Source: Alistipes sp. (GTDB lineage Bacteria > Bacteroidota > Bacteroidia > Bacteroidales > Rikenellaceae). Taken from it: a DNA stretch of 6,389 nucleotides. Numbering within the stretch: position 1 is the first letter of the stretch; the number at the start of each line of letters is the position of its first letter. Shown here piece by piece: positions 5,835 to 6,389 of the stretch. Where the stretch lies: contig JAFZDR010000022.1 of the NCBI GenBank assembly GCA_017561105.1, positions 1 through 6,389 of the forward strand. Direction: 5' to 3'. A program made the translations under genes and the position numbers. Below the pieces are notes generated by a model, which did not search any database, was not told the origin of the DNA, and was given only the letters and a program-made list of their open reading frames with translations.

Positions 5835-6389
5835 ATGAGTGCATTAACAAGTATAATTAAGTTTTTCTTCGGTAGCAAAGCGGACAAGGACCGCAAGGAG
5901 ATTATGCCTTATGTCGAGAAGATTAAGGCGATCTACCCATCTATCGAAGCGTTGTCGAATGACGAGTTGCGTGAGCGTAGTGCAGCATTGCGTAAGCGCA
6001 TTGCAGATTTTATTGCCGAGGATGAGGCTCATATCGTAGCGCAGAAGGCGAAGTTGGAGGATTTAACTATTTCGCTTAACGATAAGGAGAAGATATCGAA
6101 AGATATCGACCAGACCGTAAAGCGTATTGACGAGAAGATCGAGAAGGTTCTCGATGAGATTTTGCCTGAGGCTTTCGCCATTATGAAGGATACGGCTCGC
6201 CGTTTTGCACAGAACGATGTTGTGGAGGTTACGGCTAACAGCTTCGACCGCAACTTGGCTGCAAAGAAGGATTTTGTAAATATCGAGGGCGATAAGGCTA
6301 TCTACTCTACACATTGGACTGCCGGTGGTAACGACATTAAGTGGGATATGATTCACTACGATGTTCAGCTCTTCGGTGGTGTTGTGTTG
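5835..6389 (+). CDS. secA: SecA preprotein translocase ATPase, N-terminal fragment (3' end outside window)
   Basis: The first 185 codons of a gene that runs off the right edge. SecA is the ATPase motor that pushes preproteins through SecYEG at the inner membrane. Family marks are the opening IIKFFFGSKADKDRKEIMPY, then IEALSNDELRERSAALRKRI, PEAFAIMKDTARR (about residues 111-123) and HYDVQLFGGVVL (174-185), which directly precedes the Walker A region that falls outside the window. Compared with E. coli SecA there are two insertions: a charged, probably coiled-coil stretch at about residues 61-105, and a segment at about 126-172. I recall such insertions as normal for Bacteroidetes SecA, which are around 1,100 residues. 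The ATG at 5835 gives the expected N-terminus. It has its own promoter and serves the two exported proteins of this window among many others. Confidence 0.95.
   Translation, partial: MSALTSIIKFFFGSKADKDRKEIMPYVEKIKAIYPSIEALSNDELRERSAALRKRIADFIAEDEAHIVAQKAKLEDLTISLNDKEKISKDIDQTVKRIDEKIEKVLDEILPEAFAIMKDTARRFAQNDVVEVTANSFDRNLAAKKDFVNIEGDKAIYSTHWTAGGNDIKWDMIHYDVQLFGGVVL

Noticed and set aside
1..6389. Defence system, phage, transposon, CRISPR, tRNA or riboswitch
   Set aside because: No matching gene families, repeat-spacer pattern, terminal inverted repeats or cloverleaf were seen; the window is almost fully covered by one-strand chromosomal genes.

Overview
The window looks like chromosomal DNA from a Bacteroidota bacterium of the order Bacteroidales, possibly an Alistipes/Rikenellaceae-type organism; the genus is a guess. 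The signs are Bacteroidetes-type gene families (GSCFA, DUF2851, the DUF59 SUF-associated protein, a SecA with a large N-terminal insertion), AT-rich gaps without clear Shine-Dalgarno sites, and a promoter of the TTTG-N20-TAnnTTTG form. All recognised genes are on the + strand. I see no tRNA, rRNA, CRISPR array, transposon or integrase.

Region by region: 3-155 is the C-terminal end of glutaminyl-tRNA synthetase (glnS). After 24 bases comes a compact four-gene block with gaps of 2, 0 and 3 bases: an exported putative beta-propeller protein (180-1382), a GSCFA-family protein (1385-2338), an exported alkaline-phosphatase-superfamily protein (2339-3940), and SufE (3944-4357). An AT-rich 109-base gap with a tandem heptamer leads to a small DUF59/MIP18-family protein of the SUF type (4467-4787). 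Next is a short DUF2851-family protein (4824-5744). A 90-base gap holds an AT-rich palindrome and a good Bacteroidetes-type promoter, followed by the start of secA (5835 to the window end).

How they fit together: SufE and the DUF59 protein both belong to iron-sulfur cluster assembly, and glnS and secA are housekeeping genes. The propeller, GSCFA and phosphatase-like genes are tightly coupled to each other and probably co-transcribed with sufE; their shared role is unknown. No promoter is visible between glnS and sufE, so glnS to sufE is probably one transcript, perhaps continuing through DUF2851. secA appears to have its own promoter.

The most notable observation is that the phosphatase-superfamily protein keeps the fold signature but seems to have lost several metal ligands and the nucleophile region, so it may be a pseudoenzyme. 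The DUF2851 protein also lacks about the first third of the family as I remember it. No clearly novel multi-gene system is evident; most of the window is an ordinary housekeeping neighbourhood.
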